Assembly (NCBI RefSeq): GCF_019414865.1 | Contig: NZ_DXLG01000018.1 | Coordinates: 1-21,129 of the forward strand | Length of the DNA: 21,129 nucleotides | Reading direction: 5' to 3' | From: Veillonella sp. | Lineage (GTDB): Bacteria; Bacillota; Negativicutes; Veillonellales; Veillonellaceae | Shown here: positions 1 through 7,925 of the stretch, in pieces | How positions within the stretch are numbered: the first letter of the stretch is position 1 | How the letters are laid out: every line of letters starts with the position of its first letter | Made by a program: the position numbers and the translations under genes | Notes under the pieces: model-generated | Seen by the model: only the letters and a program-made list of their open reading frames with translations | Told to the model about the DNA's origin: nothing | The model's database searches: none

Positions 1-2
1 AT

Positions 3-34
3 AAAAGGCAGTTTGATTTCTCAAACTGCCTTTT
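3..34 (-). terminator. Intrinsic terminator after recO
   Basis: Positions 3-16 and 21-34 form a perfect 14-bp inverted repeat around a 4-base loop. Read on the minus strand the loop is GAAA, a stable GNRA tetraloop, and the 3' arm ends in four T. The hairpin lies 8 bases beyond the recO stop and closes the long minus-strand block. Because the stem starts with A4 and ends with T4, it could also stop a gene arriving from the left on the plus strand. Confidence 0.9.
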
Positions 35-41
35 ACTATTA

Positions 42-746
42 TTAAATTATGGAATTTAAAAACTTAACGCTTTGTAATGGTTTACCGATTTCTTGCTCGC
101 AGTATGCAAATAGTAGCTTTTCAAGTTCCTTCCAAATTATTTTTGGAAGTTCTATAGGCGTGTCTTCGCCCCACTGATAAGCGAGAATTTGAGGTAATCC
201 AGCTTTCACAGAACGAGAAATGCTAAGATTTGTTGTTTCTTTAACCTGCATCCAGAATGGTTCAATACCATCTTGATGTGAAAAAGCATTAGCACTTGGC
301 ACAACCCCCGCTAAGGACAGCAATTGCCACCCAAGCATTATCGTTCCGAGCTGTACATTGCGGCGACGAATTTGCTTAGAATAGTTTACAACAGTATCAA
401 ACACCTTGCGATCTACATCATACATAGCAAATAGTTCTTGGATGAGCTCACTCGCTACTGCAGCGTAAGCAATATTATCTAAATTTAGGTCTAACGATTC
501 TACCACATAGGAACCATCAATTTGCGTCACATTTACATATTCACCATCAGGTACCACTGTGATATACATGGCACTAAAGGGACGTAAATAGGAACTGTTA
601 CGCATGGTCATCATACGCTTATGCGGTATGGATGCACGAATAAGCCCTAAGCTAGGTGTGATAAAAGTAAATACGGAGTATAGCTTATATTTTTTTCGAC
701 TGATGACGATGGCAGGTGTGTTAAAACCACCATTAAGCTTCTTCAT
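42..746 (-). CDS. recO: DNA repair protein RecO (divergent, no zinc-finger cysteines)
   Basis: Likely RecO, which helps RecR load RecA onto SSB-coated single-stranded DNA and anneals strands during recombinational repair. At 234 residues it has normal family length. Residues 10-45 fit the N-terminal OB-fold pattern (an AIV start, then FTFITPSLGLI and a basic HKR patch), and residues 54-80 (LRPFSAMYITV and following) continue the fold. The rest looks helical. The usual C-terminal CxxC pairs are missing: the only cysteine is C216. The start ATG overlaps the end of the upstream CNNM gene by 14 bases and is preceded by GGAAG at good spacing. The position downstream of era is the usual place for recO in Firmicutes and supports the call, since sequence similarity is only moderate. 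Confidence 0.8.
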   Translation of the reverse strand: MKKLNGGFNTPAIVISRKKYKLYSVFTFITPSLGLIRASIPHKRMMTMRNSSYLRPFSAMYITVVPDGEYVNVTQIDGSYVVESLDLNLDNIAYAAVASELIQELFAMYDVDRKVFDTVVNYSKQIRRRNVQLGTIMLGWQLLSLAGVVPSANAFSHQDGIEPFWMQVKETTNLSISRSVKAGLPQILAYQWGEDTPIELPKIIWKELEKLLFAYCEQEIGKPLQSVKFLNSII

Positions 747-2064
747 GTTCTTCTTCCGCTACTTCCTCTACAGGTAAAGGTGTTACTTTAATACGAGAAA
801 CGCGATACCCTTGCATTTGTGTTACTTCAAAGGTATATCCCAATGCATCCACAGTATCACCAACGATTGGCGTCCGTTCTAAGAGACCAAATACATAGCC
901 CCCGATTGTATCAGAGTCAGAATCGTCGATTTCAACATCCATCATTTCTTCCACTTCATCTACGAGGACCTTACCATCAAACTCGAAGGATCCATCTGCA
1001 TAAGCAATTTTAGCTGGTAAGTGTGGTTCATGTTCGTCTTGAATATCGCCAACGAGCTCTTCAATAATATCTTCAAGCCCTACGAGACCAACCATACCAC
1101 CGTACTCATCTACAACAACAGCTTGATAAATACGACGAGTTCTCATGTATTGTAGCAATGTAGATAATTTCATTACCTCTGGCACAGTTAAAATATCTCG
1201 TTTTACATTACGCAAATCCTTACGCGCTTGATTAGGACGTTCCATGAGGTCCTTAATATGAACAAGACCGATTATATGATCCTTATCCTCTACACATAGA
1301 GGATAACGGGTATGTGCTTTAGAACGAATAAATTTCATCGCTTCATCGTAACCGTCTTCAACGAAAATACAGTCCACATCTTGACGAGGTACCATAACCT
1401 CTTTGGCTCTACGGTCTACAAAGTTAAATACATTGTCGATCAACTCAGATTCCACTTGGTCTAGTTGACCTTCTTCATGACTTCGAGAAATCATCATACG
1501 GATTTCTTCTTCAGAGTATACTAGGTCTAGCTCTGTTAAATATTTTGTTTTGTAAAAGCCCAAAATAACAGTGGAGATTTTGCTTGCAATCCAAATGAAC
1601 GGATATACCAAGCGACCTGCTGCTACTACGATACGGCAATATGTATTTACGTACTTTGTTGGGAAGGATAAGCCTAATGCTTTAGGTACGATTTCACCAA
1701 AGATAAGAACAATTAAGCTAATAAATAGCAATAAAAGTATATCTAGTACAAAGTGCATCCATGTGCTATGTAGATTAAATACCGCCACAAGTTGATCTAC
1801 GATATTATCAAATACATAGGTACCTGTTCCTGCAAGGGCTAAGATAAAGAATAAAATCAAAAACTGAGTCGTATTCAAGAAATACTCAGGGTTTTGATAG
1901 AGCCTTAATAAAAACTCTCGATCCTTTTCCAAGAGGATATCCATATCCTCTACATGCTCTTTACGAAGACGAGCAAAGGAGAACTTTGCAACCACAAAAA
2001 AGTTAATTAAAAATATACATACAAGACCAAACCCTATGGGTAACAGGCCATCTACACTATCCAT
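733..2064 (-). CDS. CNNM/CorC (HlyC/CorC family) membrane protein with CBS pair
   Basis: Member of the DUF21-CBS-CorC_HlyC family, whose characterised members take part in Mg2+ (or Co2+) export or homeostasis at the inner membrane. Using the 443-residue form, residues 1-170 hold the membrane domain with about four hydrophobic segments and the conserved GEIVPKALG at 123-131. Residues about 222-280 and 288-345 are two CBS repeats (MVPR, then DEYGG at 319-323), and about 350-430 is the CorC_HlyC domain, followed by a very acidic tail. Odd: in the first helix the family usually reads like AAEFA, but here it is VAKFS, with Lys27 in place of the conserved Glu. The start is set at the second ATG because AAAGGA sits 6 bases before it. 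An ATG five codons upstream (2079) has no visible binding site. The transported ion cannot be told from sequence. Confidence 0.88.
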   Translation of the reverse strand: MDSVDGLLPIGFGLVCIFLINFFVVAKFSFARLRKEHVEDMDILLEKDREFLLRLYQNPEYFLNTTQFLILFFILALAGTGTYVFDNIVDQLVAVFNLHSTWMHFVLDILLLLFISLIVLIFGEIVPKALGLSFPTKYVNTYCRIVVAAGRLVYPFIWIASKISTVILGFYKTKYLTELDLVYSEEEIRMMISRSHEEGQLDQVESELIDNVFNFVDRRAKEVMVPRQDVDCIFVEDGYDEAMKFIRSKAHTRYPLCVEDKDHIIGLVHIKDLMERPNQARKDLRNVKRDILTVPEVMKLSTLLQYMRTRRIYQAVVVDEYGGMVGLVGLEDIIEELVGDIQDEHEPHLPAKIAYADGSFEFDGKVLVDEVEEMMDVEIDDSDSDTIGGYVFGLLERTPIVGDTVDALGYTFEVTQMQGYRVSRIKVTPLPVEEVAEEEHEEA

Positions 2065-2105
2065 CTTAATTCCTTTCATACAATTGAGAAAACAAGTTAG
2101 TTTTT

Positions 2106-2135
2106 ATTATAACAAAATTTATTTTCTATAACCAA
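2106..2135 (-). promoter_or_regulatory. Putative promoter for the CNNM-recO pair
   Basis: On the minus strand a perfect TATAAT (2106-2111) is preceded by TG one base away, giving an extended -10 box (TGTTATAAT). A weak -35 candidate TTGGTT (2130-2135) lies 18 bases upstream, inside the last codons of era. Transcription would begin near 2099, about 35 bases before the CNNM start. Only the -10 part is strong. Confidence 0.55.
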
Positions 2136-3018
2136 GTTCAGATAACATGCCAGATTTATTACGCCAATCCTTTTTAACCTTAACCCAAAGGTCTAAGTAC
2201 ACCTTTGTAGCCAATAGTTTTTGAATATCTGCACGCGCTTCAGCACCGAGTTGTTTTAACAAGGCCCCTTTTTTACCGATGATGATGCCCTTTTGGGAAT
2301 CTCGTTCACAGTAGATAGTAGCGCGAATATAGGTTGTGCCATCATCACGAGTTTTCATTTCATCTACATCTACAGCGATAGCATGAGGAATTTCATCCCG
2401 TGTAGACAATAAGATTTTTTCCCGAACAATATCGGAAATAATTAAACGTTCTGGTTGATCCGTAATCATATCTTCTGGGAAGTATTGCGGACCTTCAGGT
2501 AATGTTTCCTCTAATACCTTGAGAACTTCAGTTAAGTTCTCTTTATCCTTTGCAGAAATAGGAATGACCCCTGCAAATGGATATGCATCTTGATAAGAAA
2601 CAATGGCTTCTAAGAGCTCTTCTTTTTTGAGGGTATCAATCTTATTAACTACTAAGAATACAGGAACCTTTACACGTTTCAATTGTTCAATAATGAAGTT
2701 GTCCCCAGGACCGCGCTTTTCATTACCTGCTACTACAAATAAAACAGCTTCTGTTTCTTTTAAGGACTCAATGGCAGCGTCTACCATGAATTCACCTAAT
2801 TTATGTTTTGGCTTATGTACACCTGGCGTATCCATGAAAACAATTTGTTTCGCTTCATCTGTATATACACAGATAATGCGGTTACGCGTTGTTTGAGCCT
2901 TATCGGATACGATAGCGATTTTGTCGCCAATAAGGGCATTAATTAATGTAGATTTACCAACATTTGGGCGTCCTACAACGGCAACAAAGCCAGATTTAAA
3001 ATGTTCGTTCTTATTCAT
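2119..3018 (-). CDS. era: GTPase Era (30S ribosome assembly)
   Basis: Essential GTPase that binds the 3' end of 16S rRNA and helps 30S subunit maturation. Numbering from the chosen start (299 residues): G1 loop GRPNVGKS at 16-23, G3 DTPG at 63-66, G4 NKID at 125-128 and G5 SAK at 155-157. The C-terminal KH RNA-binding domain contains GIIIGKKG at 244-251 and the conserved VKVKKDWRN run near 279. The longest frame begins at 3042, but the third ATG (3018) gives the family length and N-terminus (a few residues before FKSGF) and has GGGAGG 12 bases upstream, so it is preferred. This start overlaps the ybeY stop by 8 bases. In many Firmicutes dgkA and cdd lie between ybeY and era; here they are absent. 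Confidence 0.97.
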   Translation of the reverse strand: MNKNEHFKSGFVAVVGRPNVGKSTLINALIGDKIAIVSDKAQTTRNRIICVYTDEAKQIVFMDTPGVHKPKHKLGEFMVDAAIESLKETEAVLFVVAGNEKRGPGDNFIIEQLKRVKVPVFLVVNKIDTLKKEELLEAIVSYQDAYPFAGVIPISAKDKENLTEVLKVLEETLPEGPQYFPEDMITDQPERLIISDIVREKILLSTRDEIPHAIAVDVDEMKTRDDGTTYIRATIYCERDSQKGIIIGKKGALLKQLGAEARADIQKLLATKVYLDLWVKVKKDWRNKSGMLSELGYRK

Positions 3019-3487
3019 TGTATGGTGCATCCTCCCGCACATAACCGAGGTTACCTAAGATAAACTCCTCTTCAGTACGCATCTCTTTTTTATCTTCGTC
3101 GTTCATATGGTCATAGCCTAAAATATGTAAGCAGCTATGAGTCGTTAAATATGCTAATTCTCGTTCAAAACTGTGTCCATATTCAATAGCTTGCTCACGA
3201 GTACGCTCTAAGGAAATAATCATATCGCCGAGTAAGTGATGTTCCTCTTCACTGCCTTCGTAATCATCCCCTTCATTTAGAGCAAAGGACAATACATCAG
3301 TTGGTCTGTCAATGCCGCGATATTCCTTATTAAGCTCGTGAATTTTTGCATTATCGCAGAGTAAAATACTCATTTCATCTTCTTCAAGGCCATATACGCG
3401 ACTTACTTCATCACAAACTTTACGTATAACGGCCTCAATATTGGAATCCTCTTGAATTCCTTCATCATAGCTAATATGTATATACAT
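3011..3487 (-). CDS. ybeY: Endoribonuclease YbeY (16S rRNA maturation)
   Basis: Zinc-dependent endoribonuclease of the UPF0054 family, needed for 16S rRNA 3'-end processing and ribosome quality control. At 158 residues it has typical length. The metal-binding HxxxHxxxxxH motif is complete (H117, H121, H127), and the second family signature RPTDVLSF is at 61-68. The ATG lies two bases after the phoH stop. Its ribosome-binding site, AAAGGATAAG, contains the phoH stop codon, so the two genes are probably translationally coupled. era follows with an overlap, placing two 30S-maturation factors on one message. Confidence 0.96.
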   Translation of the reverse strand: MYIHISYDEGIQEDSNIEAVIRKVCDEVSRVYGLEEDEMSILLCDNAKIHELNKEYRGIDRPTDVLSFALNEGDDYEGSEEEHHLLGDMIISLERTREQAIEYGHSFERELAYLTTHSCLHILGYDHMNDEDKKEMRTEEEFILGNLGYVREDAPYNE

Positions 3488-3489
3488 GC

Positions 3490-4503
3490 TTATCCTTTCG
3501 CTACATTCTCTTTGGATACTGCATTAGATTCTGCAGTCTCACCAGCTAACTTACGTTCGTGATATGCATCGTAAGCTTTTACAATGCGACCTACTAAATC
3601 ATGACGGACAACGTCTTGATCGCTAAAGTAAACCATATTAATACCAGGTACATGACGCAATACCTTTTCAGCCTCGCCGAGACCAGACACAACACGTGGT
3701 GGCAAGTCAATTTGTGTCTTATCACCGTTCACAACCATTTTAGAGTTATTACCTAGACGGGTTAAGAACATCTTCATCTGTTCGGCCGTCGTATTTTGAG
3801 CTTCATCTAGAATAACGAACGCATTTTCTAAGGTACGACCACGCATATACGCTAGTGGTGCTACCTCGATAGTACCGCGTTCCATAAAGCGTTGTACTTG
3901 CTCAATGCCAAACATTTCATGTAATGCATCATACAGAGGTCTCAAATATGGATCTACTTTGTCTTGTAATTCACCAGGTAAGAAGCCTAATCGTTCACCA
4001 GCCTCTACAGCAGGGCGAGTCAAAATAATTTTATCTACATTGCGGTTTTTCAAATAGAATGCAGCTAACGCTACGGCTAGGAAAGTTTTACCTGTACCAG
4101 CAGGGCCAATACCAAAGGTAATGGTATTTTTACGAATACTATCTACATAGTATTTTTGGCCTTCCGTTTTAGGCGTAATATTTTTACCGCGCATGTTAAC
4201 GGATAAAGTATCTTCAAACATAGTATGTACAGCATCAGCTTTGCCATTAGCTACGAGTTTTGCCGCAATACGAACTTGAGACTCAGTTATAGTACTGCCT
4301 TCACGGTATAAGAACACAAGTTCTTCTAATGTGCGATACAATGCCTCTACTTGTTTTTCATCGCCCTTGATAACAACAGTATCACCGCGAGCTACTACAT
4401 CTGCAGAGATGACTTCAAGCATCATATGCAGATATCGATTATGTTGACCTAGTATGGATTGTGCTAGGTCATATGTAGGAAATGTAAAAACTTGTTCGCT
4501 CAT
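3490..4503 (-). CDS. phoH: PhoH-like ATPase
   Basis: Cytoplasmic P-loop ATPase of the PhoH family, 337 residues. The N-terminal part (about 1-110) is the extension typical of the long PhoH form. The ATPase core follows, with Walker A GPAGTGKT at 133-140, Walker B ending in LDEAQNTT around 232-239, and the conserved FSDQDVVRHDLV near the C-terminus. The biochemical role is not settled; related proteins have been linked to RNA metabolism and phosphate starvation. Its fixed neighbourhood with ybeY and era suggests an RNA-related function. The ATG is preceded by a strong AGGAGG whose first bases are the stop codon of the preceding radical SAM gene (8-base gap), implying coupling. Confidence 0.94.
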   Translation of the reverse strand: MSEQVFTFPTYDLAQSILGQHNRYLHMMLEVISADVVARGDTVVIKGDEKQVEALYRTLEELVFLYREGSTITESQVRIAAKLVANGKADAVHTMFEDTLSVNMRGKNITPKTEGQKYYVDSIRKNTITFGIGPAGTGKTFLAVALAAFYLKNRNVDKIILTRPAVEAGERLGFLPGELQDKVDPYLRPLYDALHEMFGIEQVQRFMERGTIEVAPLAYMRGRTLENAFVILDEAQNTTAEQMKMFLTRLGNNSKMVVNGDKTQIDLPPRVVSGLGEAEKVLRHVPGINMVYFSDQDVVRHDLVGRIVKAYDAYHERKLAGETAESNAVSKENVAKG

Positions 4504-4511
4504 ATAACCTC

Positions 4512-5477
4512 CTAATCTATAAACTTACGAACGGCTTTGCCGTTTAAATAATCACATAAATCACCTTGATGAGCATCTAGTTCGTCTAACTTATCATCAA
4601 TTAAATCTTGGACGCGCCACCATCCCATGGACCAGTTCGTAAATAACGTGTTATCTTTAGGTGCTCTCCCGACAAGACGTTGTAATACAATGTCAGGATG
4701 CAAATGACGAACAAAATTCACAACCCGATCAGCATATTCTTCGGCACTAATTAAGGTGAATTGCCCCTCTTGATACCATTTAGCCATCAATGTATTTTTA
4801 ACGATATATAAAGCATGCAATTTTACTTGATCTACGCCAAGGGCTGACAAAATACGGGCCCCTTCGATGGTATCCTGCATTGTATCCCAAGGTAAATTGA
4901 CAATCATATGGGTTGTAACATTAAATCCGTATCTCTTAATGCGCAATACAGCATCAATAAACTGAGCTAAATCATGGCCACGATTAATCTTCTCAAGGGT
5001 ATCATAATTGACCGTTTGCAATCCTAATTCAATATAAATATCCTTTTGAAAACGATCTCTAATATCAGCTAATATGTCTAAATATTCATCGGCAATACAG
5101 TCCGGTCGCGTCGCAATAGCAATGCCTACAGCTTCATCGATACAGCCTTGTTCCATATAGCTTTTAAAATCATCAAGTCCCAAATAGGTATTACTAAAGT
5201 TTTGATAATAAGGTATAAATTTTTTCGCCTTATATTTAGGACCTATGTGAGCAATGTTTTCCTCTAATTGCATACGCACTGTCATCCAAGCAGGACGATT
5301 TTCATAGCCCGCACCAATTTCACCGCAGAAGGTACAGCCTCCTACGCCGGCTGAACCGTCTCGATTTGGACATGTTAGCGGTAAGGCAACAGGCAATTTA
5401 TAAACCTTTTCCCCATAGGTTTCTTTATAGTATTTAGATACCATGCGGTATCGTTTTGGTCTCGTTGTATCGGTCAT
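4512..5477 (-). CDS. Radical SAM protein, YtqA/YhcC type (TIGR01212-like)
   Basis: 321-residue radical SAM protein. Cys36 (in LTCPNRDG), Cys48 and Cys51 (GGCTFC) form the cluster-binding set with the C-x11-C-x2-C spacing of the YtqA/YhcC group instead of the usual CxxxCxxC. Further family segments are visible: IGPKYKAKKFIPYYQNFSNTY (about 77-97), AIATRPDC (about 119-126), ELGLQT and HMIVNLPWDT. The substrate is unknown to me, although RNA or tRNA modification is sometimes suggested for relatives. The start ATG has GGAG at good spacing. An 81-base gap separates it from the preceding radical SAM gene; I see neither a clear terminator nor a clear promoter there. It leads straight into phoH. Confidence 0.9.
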   Translation of the reverse strand: MTDTTRPKRYRMVSKYYKETYGEKVYKLPVALPLTCPNRDGSAGVGGCTFCGEIGAGYENRPAWMTVRMQLEENIAHIGPKYKAKKFIPYYQNFSNTYLGLDDFKSYMEQGCIDEAVGIAIATRPDCIADEYLDILADIRDRFQKDIYIELGLQTVNYDTLEKINRGHDLAQFIDAVLRIKRYGFNVTTHMIVNLPWDTMQDTIEGARILSALGVDQVKLHALYIVKNTLMAKWYQEGQFTLISAEEYADRVVNFVRHLHPDIVLQRLVGRAPKDNTLFTNWSMGWWRVQDLIDDKLDELDAHQGDLCDYLNGKAVRKFID

Positions 5478-5558
5478 AACACTCCTATTTAACTAACCAA
5501 TCATCACTTGTTATGTAATATTTCGACTATCAAAATTAGATAAATTATTTTTGTATTA

Positions 5559-7397
5559 CTAACAAGCCTCTATGTCAGGACGTATAAATGGTTTAACATC
5601 TTTATTAACGTCTATCACAACTGTAAATGTTGTATCAGGAATATTGTCTATGTTTAATACACGGGCTGTGTCTTTCGACATAGGCATTTCTACGTACTGT
5701 TGGCGAATTTTGCGCCATTCTTTAAATGTATAGTTTGGAATATACTGAGATGCAATCTCTTCGTTGCGCCAGAATGCTTCCCCTTCTTGTAAAAGTTCCT
5801 TTGTCTGCTTCGGCAAACCAACGGCTTCGCTTCGAACCTTACCACGATAGCTAACAAGTGTATCGTACTGTAATAATTCAGCTGCTACTTTGTCGCCTTT
5901 AGACAAGAAGAAATTATATAAGAACTCGATTTGGTCAATGTCTTTTAAATTAACCTTATGATTACCTGCATCGAGCCAAGCTTGTGTCATTTCACAGAAA
6001 TAAGAAAAAGCGTCTTTTTTAGGCTCCACTTTAGATGGATCATACTTTTTCATTGGTGGTACATGATTTGTTACTATATCTTCACCAATTATGGATGTAT
6101 CAGTATGTTCCTTAATAAGCTTGCTACCAATATAGGCAAAGACAGTTCTAAAACGCTCACTATTATAGAAGCGTTCAAATACATCTTCAAAGTGTTTCAA
6201 GAACCGAACGTCTTTATATGGCAATACATGTGTACTTAAAACCTCATAAGGAGCTAATGGATCACTAATATATTGGTATTCCTCCATGCGGCGTACACCA
6301 GAGCCTTTTAATAGTTTCAAGAACCCTATTTGTAGCGCATGAGGTTGTAAGCTAAATAAATCGTTGAAGGATAATCCAAATCGTGCTTTATTTTCGTAAG
6401 GTAAGCCTACAATTAAATCCATATGTACATGTGTACGGCCGGCCTCAATAATAGGACGGATAGCCTTTTGAATATAAGGCCAATCATTGTAACGGTTAAT
6501 AGCGTCCAAGGTTTTCTTATGTGTACTTTGTACGCCCACCTCGATTTGGATGCGGCCTGGTGGTGTTTCACAGAGAATATTTGTTTCCCACTCTGTCATG
6601 AGCTCTGGTTCCATTTCCAAATGGAAGTTCGTCTCTGTATTAGCATCTCGCATGAATTCCATCATAGGGCGATGATGATGTGGTGCACAGTTAAATGTTC
6701 TATCTACAAATTTAACTTGTTTTACCTTATGATTGATAAACCATTGTAGTTCTTTGAAGGTTCTCTCCTGTGGGAAGAACCGCACTGTATTCTTATTGCC
6801 AGATAAACAGTACTGACAAGAGAATGGACATCCGCGAGAGGATTCATAGTAGATGATTTTATGTTCTAAATCCTCCATATCCTCTTCTACATATGGGAAT
6901 GGTATAGTACTAAGATCTTTAACCTCTACAGCTTCTGTAGAGCCCATAAGTTCGCCTGAAATATGACGTCCTCGTACCCCAGGGATTTCTTCTTGTAAAC
7001 CATCCTTACCATTTTGTAATGCACTAATAAGTTGGTAGAAAGCTTCTTCCCCTTCCCCTTGTACAACATAATCTACGGCATGGCATCGATTTAGGATTTC
7101 ATCGGCTGTGAAAGAAACCTCTGGTCCACCTAAAATGATCTTAATATCTGGTCGAACAGCTTTCACCAGGTCCACCACATGCAATGTCATTTCGATATTC
7201 CAAATATAGCAAGCAAAGCCCAATACATCTATATTGCGCTCTGTAATATCGCTAAGAATATGTAAAACAGGCATATTAATAGTATATTCTACTATATCGT
7301 ATGCCTGTCCGTGAGCCTGCCCATAGGCTTTGAGATAACGCAAAGCCAGGGAGGAATGTATAAATTTTGAGTTTAATGTGGATAAAACTACGTTCAT
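5559..7397 (-). CDS. B12-binding-like radical SAM protein with DUF4080
   Basis: 612 residues in three parts. Residues about 1-130 look like the cobalamin-binding Rossmann domain found in class B radical SAM enzymes (GGPEVSF at 90-96, GEGEEAF at 114-120), but without the DxHxxG motif. Residues about 180-380 are the radical SAM barrel with CxxxCxxC at C190, C194 and C197. The C-terminal third matches what I recall of DUF4080. Such proteins often methylate or rearrange unreactive carbons, but no substrate is known for this type. The ATG is preceded by AAAGGGG. A promoter can be read in the 63-base gap upstream. No terminator is visible after the stop, so read-through into the next radical SAM gene is likely. 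Confidence 0.88.
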   Translation of the reverse strand: MNVVLSTLNSKFIHSSLALRYLKAYGQAHGQAYDIVEYTINMPVLHILSDITERNIDVLGFACYIWNIEMTLHVVDLVKAVRPDIKIILGGPEVSFTADEILNRCHAVDYVVQGEGEEAFYQLISALQNGKDGLQEEIPGVRGRHISGELMGSTEAVEVKDLSTIPFPYVEEDMEDLEHKIIYYESSRGCPFSCQYCLSGNKNTVRFFPQERTFKELQWFINHKVKQVKFVDRTFNCAPHHHRPMMEFMRDANTETNFHLEMEPELMTEWETNILCETPPGRIQIEVGVQSTHKKTLDAINRYNDWPYIQKAIRPIIEAGRTHVHMDLIVGLPYENKARFGLSFNDLFSLQPHALQIGFLKLLKGSGVRRMEEYQYISDPLAPYEVLSTHVLPYKDVRFLKHFEDVFERFYNSERFRTVFAYIGSKLIKEHTDTSIIGEDIVTNHVPPMKKYDPSKVEPKKDAFSYFCEMTQAWLDAGNHKVNLKDIDQIEFLYNFFLSKGDKVAAELLQYDTLVSYRGKVRSEAVGLPKQTKELLQEGEAFWRNEEIASQYIPNYTFKEWRKIRQQYVEMPMSKDTARVLNIDNIPDTTFTVVIDVNKDVKPFIRPDIEAC

Positions 7398-7440
7398 AGG
7401 TCCCCTTTACATCATCGAATGGCTCAGCCACCGTCTAGTC

Positions 7441-7460
7441 ATAATATATATATTATACCA
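7441..7460 (-). promoter_or_regulatory. Putative extended -10 promoter before the DUF4080 radical SAM gene
   Basis: On the minus strand TATAAT (7452-7457) is preceded by TGG, giving TGGTATAAT. The -35 candidate TTATCT (7475-7480, 17 bases away) is weak and lies in the end of the upstream gene. The -10 overlaps a perfect 16-base AT-only palindrome at 7441-7456. Transcription would start near 7445, about 48 bases before the ATG. Confidence 0.5.
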
Positions 7461-7880
7461 TTAAAAGAGCCCAAAGATAAAGGAAACAACGGCCCCCACT
7501 AAAATGACAACGCCTACAATCGATAGGATGATGCCACCAAAGAAAACTACAGCTGCTAACACGACTGCTAGGATTATAATTAAAATAATACGGCTCAGCC
7601 AGCTTGTACTATTAAAGCTATATACCTTCACATGTGGACCATATTGATTATACTCTTCACCGCGTTGATAATCTTCGTTCATATTGCTAGGTGTAGAGTC
7701 CACATGAACAGAATCGCCTACCTCTTCAATGGTTACACCGTCAAAATCACGGCGTTCATCATCAGATAATACGCGTGTATTAGGTTCTGCAGCACGTGTA
7801 TTACTACTGTAGCTATCGCTACGCTCACTACTTCTATATGTATTTTGATTGTTATTTATATTCTGTTGATCATTCATCAT
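7461..7880 (-). CDS. Small membrane protein of unknown function with polar N-terminus
   Basis: I do not recognise this protein. From the chosen start it has 139 residues. Residues 1-35 are rich in Asn, Gln and Ser (a low-complexity, probably disordered tail), residues 36-90 are acidic and polar, and about 94-139 form a strongly hydrophobic stretch, long enough for two membrane helices with a Gly-Gly turn near 115-116. The protein ends within the membrane segment, so the polar part is a single soluble tail. There is no signal peptide. The longer frame to 7922 would need a TTG start lying at the predicted transcription start with no binding site. By contrast, AAAGGA precedes the double ATG at 7880/7877. 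The gene sits directly after the gat terminator and has its own promoter. Confidence 0.75.
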   Translation of the reverse strand: MMNDQQNINNNQNTYRSSERSDSYSSNTRAAEPNTRVLSDDERRDFDGVTIEEVGDSVHVDSTPSNMNEDYQRGEEYNQYGPHVKVYSFNSTSWLSRIILIIILAVVLAAVVFFGGIILSIVGVVILVGAVVSFIFGLF

Positions 7881-7925
7881 TAAGTCCTTTATATGACCAA
7901 AATAATAATTAATTTTATACAACCT

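Noticed and set aside
5478..5558. Terminator or promoter in the 81-base gap between the two radical SAM genes
   Set aside because: AT-rich with no GC-containing hairpin and no hexamer pair at proper spacing; treated as a plain intergenic stretch.
7398..7460. Cobalamin or SAM riboswitch before the B12-like radical SAM gene
   Set aside because: The leader is about 50 bases, too short for these riboswitches, and no conserved box or multi-helix fold is seen.
7881..7922. Possible 14-residue N-terminal extension of the small membrane protein
   Set aside because: It needs a TTG start with no ribosome-binding site, located at the predicted transcription start. A good AAAGGA precedes the ATG pair at 7880/7877.
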